33,601 bases of DNA from Fibrobacter succinogenes (lineage in GTDB: Bacteria > Fibrobacterota > Fibrobacteria > Fibrobacterales > Fibrobacteraceae), in assembly GCA_902781185.1 (NCBI GenBank), contig CACZII010000012.1:1-33601 (forward strand). Reading direction: 5' to 3'. A program made the position numbers and the translations under genes. Of the stretch, positions 22,897 through 30,242 are shown one piece after another. Under the pieces are notes generated by a model that was given only the letters and a program-made list of their open reading frames with translations, was not told the origin of the DNA and did not search any database. Numbering within the stretch: the first letter of the stretch is position 1; each line of letters begins with the position of its first letter.

Positions 22897-24317
22897 TTTT
22901 CCATAGCCTTTACTGCAATTTCCCTATCGTCAAAATGATGTTTCGTCTTGCCGATAATCTGATAGTCCTCATGGCCCTTGCCCGCAATCACGAGCCAGTC
23001 GCCATCCTTAAGTTCTGCGCAGGCCTTGTAAATGGCCTCTTCCCGGTTCTCCACCACAGAGAACTTGTCCGTCTTCATACCGGCACGCACATCGTTGATA
23101 ATGTCCGTGGGGTTTTCGGTACGGGGATTGTCTGACGTGAGCCAGGCCTTGTCCGAAAGCCTTTCTGCAATGCCTCCCATAATGGGCCGTTTGGTCTTGT
23201 CACGGTCGCCACCGCAGCCGAACACGCAAGAAAGCTTACCCCTGCAAAGGCTGCGGGCAGTAGAGAGCACGCGCTCTAATGCGTCGGGAGTGTGGGCGTA
23301 GTCCACAATCACGTGGCGACCATTCTTGTTCCAGACCTTTTCAAAACGCCCGGGCACGCGGATGTCAGCCAGAGCCCTGCGCATGGCGGCTTCAGGCACA
23401 CCGACCGCCTTCGCCCAAGAAAGCACCAGCATCACGTTATCCACGTTGAAATCCCCGCAAAGCGGAGTCTCGAAACGCTCCCCACTAATGGCGGGCAGTA
23501 GCATTTTCAAGCCGTCTTCGGTATTCTCTACCGGACCTTCGGGCTTCACATTAGCGCTAACGATTCCGAGACGCGAGACAGCCACCTTGCGGCCCGCTTC
23601 AATCCCGGTCAGGGAATCGTATAGTTTCTTTCCGTAGGAATCATCTACGTTAATGACAGCAACCCCGTCCTTAGCCAGGTAGCGGGTAAACAAAAGCTTT
23701 TTTGCCTCGAAATAGGCATCCATGGTCTTGTGGAAATCCAGATGGTCCTGGGTCAGGTTGCTAAAGAGGGCACTCTTGTAAAGCACACCCGCCATACGTC
23801 CCTGGTAAAGCGAGTGGGAAGAAGCCTCCATCACCAAGTCGGTGCAACCCGCTTCCACGGCAGAAGCGGCAAAGGCATACAGGTCCAAAAGTCCCGGCGT
23901 CGTAAGGGTCGCCTGCACGGACTTGTCCCCGATCTTGTTCTTGATAGTCCCCAACAGGGCCACCTTGTGGCCTGCGGCGGTAAGCATGGCATCCATCAAG
24001 AAGGCGCTTGTGGTCTTGCCGTTGGTTCCCGTCACCGCATGGGCGGTGAGCTTACCGAAGGGATTTTTGTAGAAAATCACCGCCGCTTCCAGGCGTGCCT
24101 TGCGGACATCCGTTACCTGGATCCACTTGGCCGTAAGTTTTTCGGGGGCGGGCGTTTCCGCCACCACGGCCACCGCTCCAGCATCGAGAGCCATCTGGGC
24201 AAAGCCCTCGGCACCCTCCGTAGGCATGGAGAAGAACAGGTTCCCCGGTTTCACCCTACGGGAATCGTCGCAAAGTCCAGTCACTTGGAGGTTCTGCATC
24301 AATCCTTCAGAAATCAT
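22890..24317 (-). CDS. murE: UDP-MurNAc-L-Ala-D-Glu--2,6-diaminopimelate ligase
   Basis: 475 residues. It adds the third stem-peptide residue. GTNGKTTS (97-104) is the ATP loop, and TNLTQDHLDFHKTMDAYFEAK is the catalytic region with the Lys expected to be carbamylated nearby. The C-terminal DNPRTENP motif is the signature of meso-diaminopimelate selection over lysine, so this cell wall should be DAP-type. Start at 24317 shares one base with the ftsI stop (TGATG); an internal ATG at residue 7 also has an SD-like AAGG, so the start could be six residues shorter. Confidence 0.97.
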   Translation of the reverse strand: MISEGLMQNLQVTGLCDDSRRVKPGNLFFSMPTEGAEGFAQMALDAGAVAVVAETPAPEKLTAKWIQVTDVRKARLEAAVIFYKNPFGKLTAHAVTGTNGKTTSAFLMDAMLTAAGHKVALLGTIKNKIGDKSVQATLTTPGLLDLYAFAASAVEAGCTDLVMEASSHSLYQGRMAGVLYKSALFSNLTQDHLDFHKTMDAYFEAKKLLFTRYLAKDGVAVINVDDSYGKKLYDSLTGIEAGRKVAVSRLGIVSANVKPEGPVENTEDGLKMLLPAISGERFETPLCGDFNVDNVMLVLSWAKAVGVPEAAMRRALADIRVPGRFEKVWNKNGRHVIVDYAHTPDALERVLSTARSLCRGKLSCVFGCGGDRDKTKRPIMGGIAERLSDKAWLTSDNPRTENPTDIINDVRAGMKTDKFSVVENREEAIYKACAELKDGDWLVIAGKGHEDYQIIGKTKHHFDDREIAVKAMEKC

Positions 24318-26224
24318 CAGCCCTTCTCCTTCAGTGTCAGCTTGCAGGTGGCACCTTTTGAAAGTTCCGTCTCGGCCTTAGGGAACTGGGAAACAACCCT
24401 ACCCTTGCCTTCAAATTCCACATTCATGCGAATGCTTCCCATCACCTCCAGAGCCTCTTTCAGCGAAAGCCCCACCAGGTTGGGCATCTTGCTGGCCGAA
24501 GTCTCGCCCAGGTTCAAGACCACCCCGAAAGAATCCAGCACGTCGCTACGCTGGGAAACCACACGGCTACCCTCACCCTTGAAAGCTACAGGACAACCCC
24601 TGTCGTGAGCCAGCTTCTTTGCCGCACCCATCGTCATTCCCATAAAGTCCACATCGCAGTTGCTGCTCGCCGGGACCCTTGCCAGCTTGTGGGTCAAGGG
24701 AGAAATTTCCGGATGGTAATAGATACTTTCCACGATATTGCGGAAAATAGGCCCTGCCGTCACACCGCCGGCGTGGCCGTAGGCCTTGTCGGAGTTGGGG
24801 TCATCTACAAGAACCAGGCAAACATAGCGGGCGTTTTCCACAGGGACCATCCCAATGAAAGAGGCCACCTGGAGCTTGCTGTCGTACTCGCCCGTCTTCT
24901 GGTTGAACTTTTCAGCCGTTCCCGTCTTGCCACCAAAGAGCACGTCGGGAATCTTCTTGCTTCTCACCTGCTTCGCCGTACCGTCGCTGTCGTTCACCAC
25001 ATGGCTGAGCATGCCGCGAATCTTTGCAGCGGTCACCTCCGAAATCACCCGGCGCACTTCCACCGGTTCGTTCTTCTCCACCACTTCGCCATTGGCATCA
25101 CGCCATTCCTTTACAATCATGGGTTCCATCAACTTGCCGCCATTGGCTATGGTGGAATAGACCATCACCATCTGCATAGGCGTCACCAACAGAGCATGAC
25201 CATAACCCATGGTTTTCAGAGTGCGGTCGTCACGGGTCAGTTCGTAAGGCTGGTAAAGCTTGCCCGATTCCTCGCCGTAGAAATTCTCCGAAGTCTTCAT
25301 GCCCAGCCCAAAGTTACGGGCCATGCGGTAAAGCTTGTCCGCTCCCACCTCGTTTGCAATCTTTGCAAACACGATATTGGAAGACTGCACCATGGCCTGG
25401 GTCATGTTCATGTCGCCATACACGTGGGAATCCCTGATGGGAGCCGATCTCGGGTTCCAGCTCCAGCTCTTGCCCTCGTTGGCGAACACCTTTTCCGGGT
25501 CCACCACGTTGTTTTCCAGAGCGGCGGCAGCGGTAACCACCTTGAAGGTGGAGCCGGGCTCATAAGACATGGAGACAATCTCGTTCTTTGCCACACGACC
25601 GATTCCCTGGGTCTTGGAATTGGGGTCAAAGGTTGGGTAACTGGCCATGGCCAGGATTTCACCGGTGTAAGGATCAACCACCACGGCAGAAGCACTGGTG
25701 GCGCTGTATTTCGTCACGCCATCCTTCAGGCCCTTTTCCACCAGTTCCTGCATATTCTTGTCGATAGTCAGCACCAGGTTCTTGCCCGGAACAGCCTCTG
25801 CCACATTCTCGGAACGGGAATACACTTCGCGACGGTGGGCGTCCTGCACGCTCACGCGGAACCCTTCGTTTCCGCTTAGGCGTTCGTCAAAGACGCGTTC
25901 CACACCCATAACGCCATGACCGTTAAAGTCAAGCTTTCCAATTACCTGGGAGGCAAGCTTGCCCTGCAAGAAAACGCGGCTATAGTCCAGGGCCTTGTTG
26001 GCAGTATCCCTGAAGTTATCCGCCAGCACCACACCGTTACGGTCCATAATCTGGCCCCGTTCGGCATAGATATTCTTAGAACGTGTCACCAGACTCATGG
26101 TCTTCTTCTGGTACACCTCGCGGTTCAGCACCTGGATATTGAATGTCTGCAAGGTCAGCACCACCACAAGGGACAGCACAATCCATTTCAGGAATCCGAG
26201 CGGTTCAAGAGGGAATCTATTCAC
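24317..26224 (-). CDS. ftsI: Septal peptidoglycan transpeptidase FtsI (PBP3-like) with C-terminal PASTA region
   Basis: 635 residues. One N-terminal membrane helix (FLKWIVLSLVVVLTLQTF) is followed by the PBP dimerisation domain (AERGQIMDRNGVVLADN) and the transpeptidase domain with all three active-site motifs: STFK (225-228), SSN (281-283) and KTGT (433-436). The last ~95 residues include a PASTA-like repeat (MPNLVGLSLKEALEVMGSIRMNVEFEGKGRVVSQFPKAE, read in two parts), as in SpoVD- or PBP2x-type enzymes but not in E. coli FtsI. Start: a GTG at 26224 is chosen because GGAGG lies 6 bases upstream; the in-frame ATG at 26263 has no SD and would lie deeper in ftsL. Overlaps ftsL by 8 bases. Confidence 0.95.
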   Translation of the reverse strand: MNRFPLEPLGFLKWIVLSLVVVLTLQTFNIQVLNREVYQKKTMSLVTRSKNIYAERGQIMDRNGVVLADNFRDTANKALDYSRVFLQGKLASQVIGKLDFNGHGVMGVERVFDERLSGNEGFRVSVQDAHRREVYSRSENVAEAVPGKNLVLTIDKNMQELVEKGLKDGVTKYSATSASAVVVDPYTGEILAMASYPTFDPNSKTQGIGRVAKNEIVSMSYEPGSTFKVVTAAAALENNVVDPEKVFANEGKSWSWNPRSAPIRDSHVYGDMNMTQAMVQSSNIVFAKIANEVGADKLYRMARNFGLGMKTSENFYGEESGKLYQPYELTRDDRTLKTMGYGHALLVTPMQMVMVYSTIANGGKLMEPMIVKEWRDANGEVVEKNEPVEVRRVISEVTAAKIRGMLSHVVNDSDGTAKQVRSKKIPDVLFGGKTGTAEKFNQKTGEYDSKLQVASFIGMVPVENARYVCLVLVDDPNSDKAYGHAGGVTAGPIFRNIVESIYYHPEISPLTHKLARVPASSNCDVDFMGMTMGAAKKLAHDRGCPVAFKGEGSRVVSQRSDVLDSFGVVLNLGETSASKMPNLVGLSLKEALEVMGSIRMNVEFEGKGRVVSQFPKAETELSKGATCKLTLKEKG

Positions 26225-26531
26225 CTTTACCCTCCAGAACCATAATCTTCTGCGGCACTTCATTCAGTCCAAGTTCTGCGCTTACGGCAAAGTCGGACAA
26301 GTTTTCCAGCGAAGACATCTGGTTAATTTTCAGTTCAAGCAAAAGGACGTCACGCTGCAGGAAGGTCACCTGGGTTTCCAGCTTGCGGGACTGTCCGTAC
26401 AGGCTATTCAAGCGGTTCTGCTGGTACAGCGGCAGCATCAAGAGCAACGCTCCCAAGAGCACAACGCAAAAGACGATTATGAAAATCGACCTATTGGTTG
26501 CCGCCACCTTGAATTTCTCAGTACCGCTCAT
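26217..26531 (-). CDS. ftsL: Cell division protein FtsL
   Basis: 104 residues, a typical small bitopic divisome protein. A short cytoplasmic part is followed by one membrane helix (~15-34, SIFIIVFCVVLLGALLLMLP) and a coiled coil with a leucine heptad (LYGQSRKLETQVTFLQRDVLLLELKI). Sequence is poorly conserved in this family, so identity rests on topology and on its position between rsmH and ftsI. FtsL with FtsB and FtsQ regulates FtsW/FtsI. Its ATG overlaps the rsmH stop by 4 bases (ATGA). Confidence 0.9.
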   Translation of the reverse strand: MSGTEKFKVAATNRSIFIIVFCVVLLGALLLMLPLYQQNRLNSLYGQSRKLETQVTFLQRDVLLLELKINQMSSLENLSDFAVSAELGLNEVPQKIMVLEGKGE

Positions 26532-27511
26532 ACCCTCTCGTAAATCCTCAACTTCGCAGAGCGAGCCCTGCTGTTCCTTGCAATCTCTTCGTCACTTGGC
26601 AGAATTGGCTTCCGGTTCACCTTCTTCAAACGCTGGTGATTTCCGCCGCACATGCACACCGGCAAGTTCTCTGGACAAATACAGGCCTTCTCGAACTCAG
26701 CGGCCGTTTCCTTCACGCAGCGGTCCTCTACCGAGTGATAACTCATCACCACCAGACGACCACCCACCTTCAGGCAGTCTACGGCAGAACGCAGGCTATC
26801 CTCGATTTCCTTCAGCTCGCCGTTCACTTCCATACGGATAGCCTGGAACACCCGAGCCAAAAGTCCATTCACTTCGCGACGCTTGTCGGGGAACACCGAT
26901 TCCACAATTGCCTTCACATCGTCCGGCAAAATCTCGCGACCCTCGGCCTTAACCGCAGCGGCCATTTCCACCATGCGGGTAGCCAACTTGAAAGCCCTAT
27001 CCATATCGGCATTCTTACGAAGGGCCTGAGCCAGGTCGTCGGCATTCACCTTGAAAAGCCATTCCTGGGCAGAAACGCCTTCGCGACGGTCCATGCGCAA
27101 ATCCAGTGGGTTGTTTCCTACGAAGGTAAAGCCACGGGCAGAATCATCCACCTGATGGCTGCTGATACCAAGGTCATAAAGGACACCATCCAAAGTGCCA
27201 GCTTCTATCTCGGCCCCTATCATACCGAACCGCACAGGATGCACAATAAACTTGCACTTCACGCCCGCAAGACGCTTTGTAGCAAAGGCAACAGCCTCTT
27301 CGTCACGGTCAAAGGCATGGAGCGTTCCGTCTTCATTTAGTTTGTTTGCAATTGCATAGGAATGTCCGCCACCGCCCAGGGTGCAGTCACCATAGGTACC
27401 ATTCGGCTTGATGTTCAAACCGTCCAGGCATTCCGCCAGCATCACAGGGTCATGATAGAACCCTAATTCATTTGTCTGTAATTTGGGTTGACGTAGGTCA
27501 GCGCTTGTCAT
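26528..27511 (-). CDS. rsmH: 16S rRNA m4C1402 methyltransferase RsmH (MraW)
   Basis: 327 residues. It N4-methylates C1402 of 16S rRNA using SAM. HDPVMLAECLDGL, DCTLGGGGHSYAI (SAM loop), YDLGISSHQVDDSARGFTF, LDLRMDR and VMSYHSVEDRCVKE are the family blocks. The ATG at 27511 is preferred to a GTG two codons upstream because GGAGG lies 6 bases before it. It overlaps the end of mraZ by 14 bases, so translation is probably coupled. Confidence 0.97.
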   Translation of the reverse strand: MTSADLRQPKLQTNELGFYHDPVMLAECLDGLNIKPNGTYGDCTLGGGGHSYAIANKLNEDGTLHAFDRDEEAVAFATKRLAGVKCKFIVHPVRFGMIGAEIEAGTLDGVLYDLGISSHQVDDSARGFTFVGNNPLDLRMDRREGVSAQEWLFKVNADDLAQALRKNADMDRAFKLATRMVEMAAAVKAEGREILPDDVKAIVESVFPDKRREVNGLLARVFQAIRMEVNGELKEIEDSLRSAVDCLKVGGRLVVMSYHSVEDRCVKETAAEFEKACICPENLPVCMCGGNHQRLKKVNRKPILPSDEEIARNSRARSAKLRIYERV

Positions 27512-27974
27512 TACCACCCTCCGTCAAACCTTCTCCGTAGAACGCAGCGTCGAATGCGGCAATAGCATCGTCTGATTGCAGACCATACTTGGCGTTGAAG
27601 CGTTCAGGATTCCACAGTTCGAGAGTTTTACCGCTAGCTTGTACGTAAAGGACTTCACCCTTAAGACCAGCATACTCCAACAAAATCTTTGGAAGTAAAA
27701 TGCGGTTCTGGCCATCCAGCTCCACAACCGTGGGGCAGAGGCCTCTCCGAACTAGGTCGGCTTGACGGCGGTCGGACCTCGAGTCCAGGTCCGCCATGAA
27801 CTTTTCGTATTCCGGCAAGGTAAACAACCGGAGAGTCTGATCTGGGCCACGGGTGACCACCAGCTCATCCCCTTCGGAAGCCGTAAGCTGACGACGGAAT
27901 TCCCTGGGGAAGGAAGACCTTCCCTTTCCATCGATAGCCGTTTTGGCTTGACCTATGAAAGACGTTAAGTTCAT
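27498..27974 (-). CDS. mraZ: MraZ, transcriptional regulator of the dcw operon
   Basis: 158 residues. Two AbrB-like half-domains each carry the D-x-x-x-R motif: AIDGKGRSSFPREFR near the N-terminus and ELDGQNRILLPKILLEYAGL in the middle. MraZ forms a ring that binds direct repeats upstream of its own gene and regulates the cluster. The ATG at 27974 is used; a GTG five codons upstream is possible but unsupported. No strong SD. It is first in the dcw operon, directly downstream of three GTGGTA boxes. Confidence 0.95.
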   Translation of the reverse strand: MNLTSFIGQAKTAIDGKGRSSFPREFRRQLTASEGDELVVTRGPDQTLRLFTLPEYEKFMADLDSRSDRRQADLVRRGLCPTVVELDGQNRILLPKILLEYAGLKGEVLYVQASGKTLELWNPERFNAKYGLQSDDAIAAFDAAFYGEGLTEGGNDKR

Positions 27975-27993
27975 ACTAGTTTTTGACACATTT

Positions 27994-28030
27994 TACCACA
28001 ACACAATACAAATATACCACTTTCTACCAC
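27994..28030 (-). promoter_or_regulatory. Three GTGGTA boxes, probable MraZ operator
   Basis: GTGGTA on the minus strand at 28030-28025, 28020-28015 and 27999-27994. Spacings are 10 and 21 bases, so all face the same side of the helix. MraZ is known to bind short direct repeats in such arrays upstream of mraZ. The motif fits, but binding is inferred. Confidence 0.7.
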
Positions 28031-28038
28031 TTCGGCAA
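28011..28038 (-). promoter_or_regulatory. Candidate mraZ/dcw promoter
   Basis: TTGCCG (28038-28033) and TATATT (28016-28011), 16 bases apart on the minus strand. Two of the GTGGTA boxes fall between or at the hexamers, which would let MraZ block RNA polymerase. A second -10-like TAAAAT at 27995-27990 is closer to the gene. Confidence 0.5.
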
Positions 28039-28071
28039 CAAAAATTATGGATTTCTTACAAAATCCACCCC

Positions 28072-28100
28072 AAAAAGAACGACCGGACCACCAGGTCCGG
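28072..28100 (-). terminator. Terminator insulating the dcw promoter
   Basis: Perfect 7-bp stem CCGGACC / GGTCCGG with a 4-base loop (28083-28100), followed on the minus strand by CGTTCTTTTTGG. It would stop transcription coming from the upstream accessory region before the mraZ promoter. Confidence 0.65.
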
Positions 28101-28132
28101 CCACTTTATAGTGAACATTTGTGTATTACGGC

Positions 28133-28241
28133 TAGCCTAAAAAACTACGGTTCCGTAGTGAATAAACAGCCTTGGATGGGCTTACGAAATAGGGAAAGTT
28201 TGATAGCCGAGGGCGCCTGTACAGAATAACCCGACAGAGCC
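28133..28241 (-). repeat. ~109-bp direct repeat, copy 1, with terminator-like hairpin
   Basis: About 12-13 differences from copy 2 (29963-30070). On the minus strand it begins at the stop codon of the GH-like gene and ends with ACTACGG-AA-CCGTAGT (28159-28144) followed by six T's, a convincing Rho-independent terminator. Copy 2 changes two A-T pairs in this stem to G-T, still pairing in minus-strand RNA. Confidence 0.8.
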
Positions 28242-29788
28242 TAGCGCTTTAAAATGGGATAGTAGGCGCCTTTGGCGGCTTTTCTCGGAACATTGCGGCC
28301 CTTGAGGTCGGTCATTTTGCTGGCACGGACGTTGCCGATATTGCCGCTGTTTAGAATGCGCCTGTCTGCGATAGCAGTGGTTCCGTTTTCGTCTAGCAGG
28401 CCCGCGATGACTTCGGCTCTTGCGCTGAGGTTTGCCTTGTAGGGAATGGTCGCGTCTTTCAAGAGCTTGTCGCTGGTAATGGAAACTTCGGGCGATTCGC
28501 TGTCACCGATTGTGAGGCCCGCGACGGTGAAGGTCGCTTCTTCGCCGGGGAGGAGGCCCTTGAGCGATTTGTCGCTGCGCACGCCGTTCACGGTCACGTA
28601 GGCGTTGTGGTAAAGCGGCGCGATGCCGATGTTCTTCACGCGCACGGCGGCCGAAACTTTGTTGACTGCGTAGCCCGTGATTTCGAACTTGTAGCCCGCA
28701 TAGGAACTTGCCTCGTACACGCGTTCCTTGGTGGCGTAACTGCCTTCGGGTGCGTCGTTGCCTATCACGTAGGTCATGTGGTATTTGGCGGCGGCATCTT
28801 CCCAGGTGACTCCGTAAAGGCCTGCCGGGTTCAGGAACTCGCGCTGGTCCTTTTCGGTGTAGTAGCTGACTTCGCCTCCGCCGGGAGCGGTTTTCCAGCG
28901 GTCCGTGCCCAGATCGCGCCAGTTCTGCTCGTTGTCGCCGTTGCCCTGCGAAATGTCGTGTTCCTTGTGCATGAAGGAATCGTCGAACAGCCCGAAATTG
29001 AGCCCGAGCAAGGTTTTGTTGCCTGCGACGGGCGTGTAGTTGTTGTCTGCCGCATCGATGGAGATGCTCCACGGGGTCTCTTTGAACAAACTATCAAGAT
29101 GCGTCAGGAATTCGGCCTGGTAATCCTTGGTGGCGAAGTTGACTCCAAAGTTTAGCTTGGTGCCGTAGATATGATATTCGCCCCAGTGCCCGAAACCCGC
29201 CTGCACGAATGCGATACGCGGGTCGTTGTCGTATTCCGCGGCAAAGTCGGTGTAGAACTGCTTGTAGAACCACAGGAGTTCCTTGTTGCTCCAGTCGGCA
29301 TAATACGTGGGGCCGTCGCCGCCCGGGTCTTCGGAATACGTCTCGGTGTAGGATTTGTTCGCCTTGATGTAGTTGGGGACTGCAGTGGCGCCCTTTACCT
29401 TCTCGGTGCAGCCCGATGCGTTCGTGATGGTTGCGCTCGGGTACTCGATGCGGAACCGCACGATGGCCTGGTGCCCGCGGCTCGCGATGTCGTCGAGCAT
29501 CTTTTCGAAACTGCTCCAGTCGTAGTCGATCTTGTCGTCGGTCTTGCCCTTCACCACGGCGCAGGGGAGGCAGTACGAGAATTCGAGCGAAATGGATTTT
29601 TGCAAATCCTTCTGGTCTTTTGCCTGGTCGGGCCAGAACACGATTCCCTTCATGGGTTCGAGCGATTCGATTTCTTTGTTGAGGGCGACGGAGCGGTCCG
29701 CCGCGAATGACATTGCGGCAAGCATGCCTGTTGCCAATGCCGCAGTTGTGATAATGGGGGCGGCGCCCGCGAGATATTTTTTCACCAT
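28241..29788 (-). CDS. Secreted GH-like protein (DUF4832/DUF4874 type)
   Basis: 515 residues. Signal peptide (residues ~1-30, ending MSFAA). The N-terminal ~340 residues look like a TIM-barrel of the DUF4874/DUF4832 pair: KGIVFWPDQA, AIVRFRIEYPSA, then DPRIAFVQAGFGHWGEYH (~205), where the Glu after Trp-Gly is a likely active-site residue by analogy with this class. A C-terminal beta domain (~380-480) is followed by MTDLKGRNVPRKAAKGAYYPIL, which resembles a type IX-type or basic sorting tail. Substrate unknown; a secreted polysaccharide hydrolase is an inference. Ala GCG and Arg CGC codons are visibly more common here than in the neighbouring dcw genes. It lies between two ~109-bp direct repeats. 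The ATG at 29788 is used; a GTG at 29797 is an alternative. Confidence 0.65.
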   Translation of the reverse strand: MVKKYLAGAAPIITTAALATGMLAAMSFAADRSVALNKEIESLEPMKGIVFWPDQAKDQKDLQKSISLEFSYCLPCAVVKGKTDDKIDYDWSSFEKMLDDIASRGHQAIVRFRIEYPSATITNASGCTEKVKGATAVPNYIKANKSYTETYSEDPGGDGPTYYADWSNKELLWFYKQFYTDFAAEYDNDPRIAFVQAGFGHWGEYHIYGTKLNFGVNFATKDYQAEFLTHLDSLFKETPWSISIDAADNNYTPVAGNKTLLGLNFGLFDDSFMHKEHDISQGNGDNEQNWRDLGTDRWKTAPGGGEVSYYTEKDQREFLNPAGLYGVTWEDAAAKYHMTYVIGNDAPEGSYATKERVYEASSYAGYKFEITGYAVNKVSAAVRVKNIGIAPLYHNAYVTVNGVRSDKSLKGLLPGEEATFTVAGLTIGDSESPEVSITSDKLLKDATIPYKANLSARAEVIAGLLDENGTTAIADRRILNSGNIGNVRASKMTDLKGRNVPRKAAKGAYYPILKR

Positions 29789-29805
29789 ATAATCCACACA
29801 CCTTT

Positions 29806-29823
29806 CGGGACGATGCCCGTCCC
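29806..29823 (-). promoter_or_regulatory. Leader hairpin before the GH-like gene
   Basis: GGGACG / CGTCCC with a 5-base loop lies between the promoter and the start codon, just upstream of the weak SD AAGGTG. It could modulate translation; no ligand motif recognised. Confidence 0.3.
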
Positions 29824-29827
29824 CCTA

Positions 29828-29856
29828 AATCTAATGTGTAAATAGCCAAAAGTCAA
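29828..29856 (-). promoter_or_regulatory. Promoter of the GH-like gene
   Basis: TTGACT (29856-29851) and TAGATT (29833-29828), exactly 17 bases apart on the minus strand, ~40 bases before the ATG. A second TTGACA lies at 29875-29870. Confidence 0.65.
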
Positions 29857-29962
29857 TAAAATGCGTTCTTGTCAACGCTTTTTTGCTCCAAAAAGGCCGA
29901 ATGGCTCTGTTAGGCCAGGCCGTATAGCTGCGAACATGCTGCGACGGTCAGGGCGGGCCGGA

Positions 29963-30070
29963 TAGCCAAAAAACTACGGTTCCGCAGCGAATAAACAGCC
30001 TGGAAGGGGCTTACGAAACCCAAAAAGTTTGCTAGCCGAGGGCGCCCGTACAGAATAACCCGACAGAGCC
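29963..30070 (-). repeat. ~109-bp direct repeat, copy 2
   Basis: Same orientation as copy 1. On the minus strand it ends with GCTGCGG-AA-CCGTAGT (29988-29973) followed by T6. It lies upstream of the GH-like promoter and downstream of the ORF6N pseudogene, so the pair brackets one gene. Confidence 0.8.
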
Positions 30071-30242
30071 ACGCAGGGCTGCGCCCACCCTTTCCGCTCT
30101 TCTATGTTATTATAAAGGGGGAAGCCTCCCCCTGATTGCTGTTTCGACAGGCATTGCGTAAAACAAGGTTGGTGAGCCCGTCGAACCATCCATCACCCCT
30201 TCCCCTAGGGGGACACCCCCTAAAACCCCGCCCCGCAGAAAC
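30071..30242. repeat. Hairpin-rich non-coding stretch
   Basis: No gene seen. It holds a 6-bp hairpin GGGGGA / TCCCCC (30117-30132), a near-perfect inverted repeat around TTCGACAGGC and GCCCGTCGAA (30141-30186), and a G-rich element at 30194-30229. On the minus strand the last matches the element upstream of the GH8 gene (6964-7002): TTAGGGGG, CCCCCTAGG, GAAGGGGT. Confidence 0.5.

Noticed and set aside
24605-25879. Long open frame (424 codons) antisense to ftsI
   Set aside because: ftsI has all three active-site motifs on the other strand. The antisense product is His/Gln/Leu-rich with no domain, an effect of codon bias. The same applies to long antisense frames over murF (21322-22938), argJ (9466-10785), GH8 (7044-8252) and ftsZ.
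28503-29849. Arg-rich overlapping frames inside the GH-like gene
   Set aside because: They are on the same strand in another frame, full of Arg from GC-rich codons, with no signal or motif. The 515-residue frame has a signal peptide and family blocks.
28133-30070. Integron attC sites around the GH-like gene
   Set aside because: The repeats are not imperfect palindromes and lack the paired RYYYAAC / GTTRRRY core sites; no integrase is seen.
29974-30189. Open frame through the ~109-bp repeat ending in ...GCLFAAEP
   Set aside because: A matching frame exists in the other copy and shares the stop, but most base differences change the amino acid and the start differs. Hairpin and T-run conservation fits a non-coding element better.
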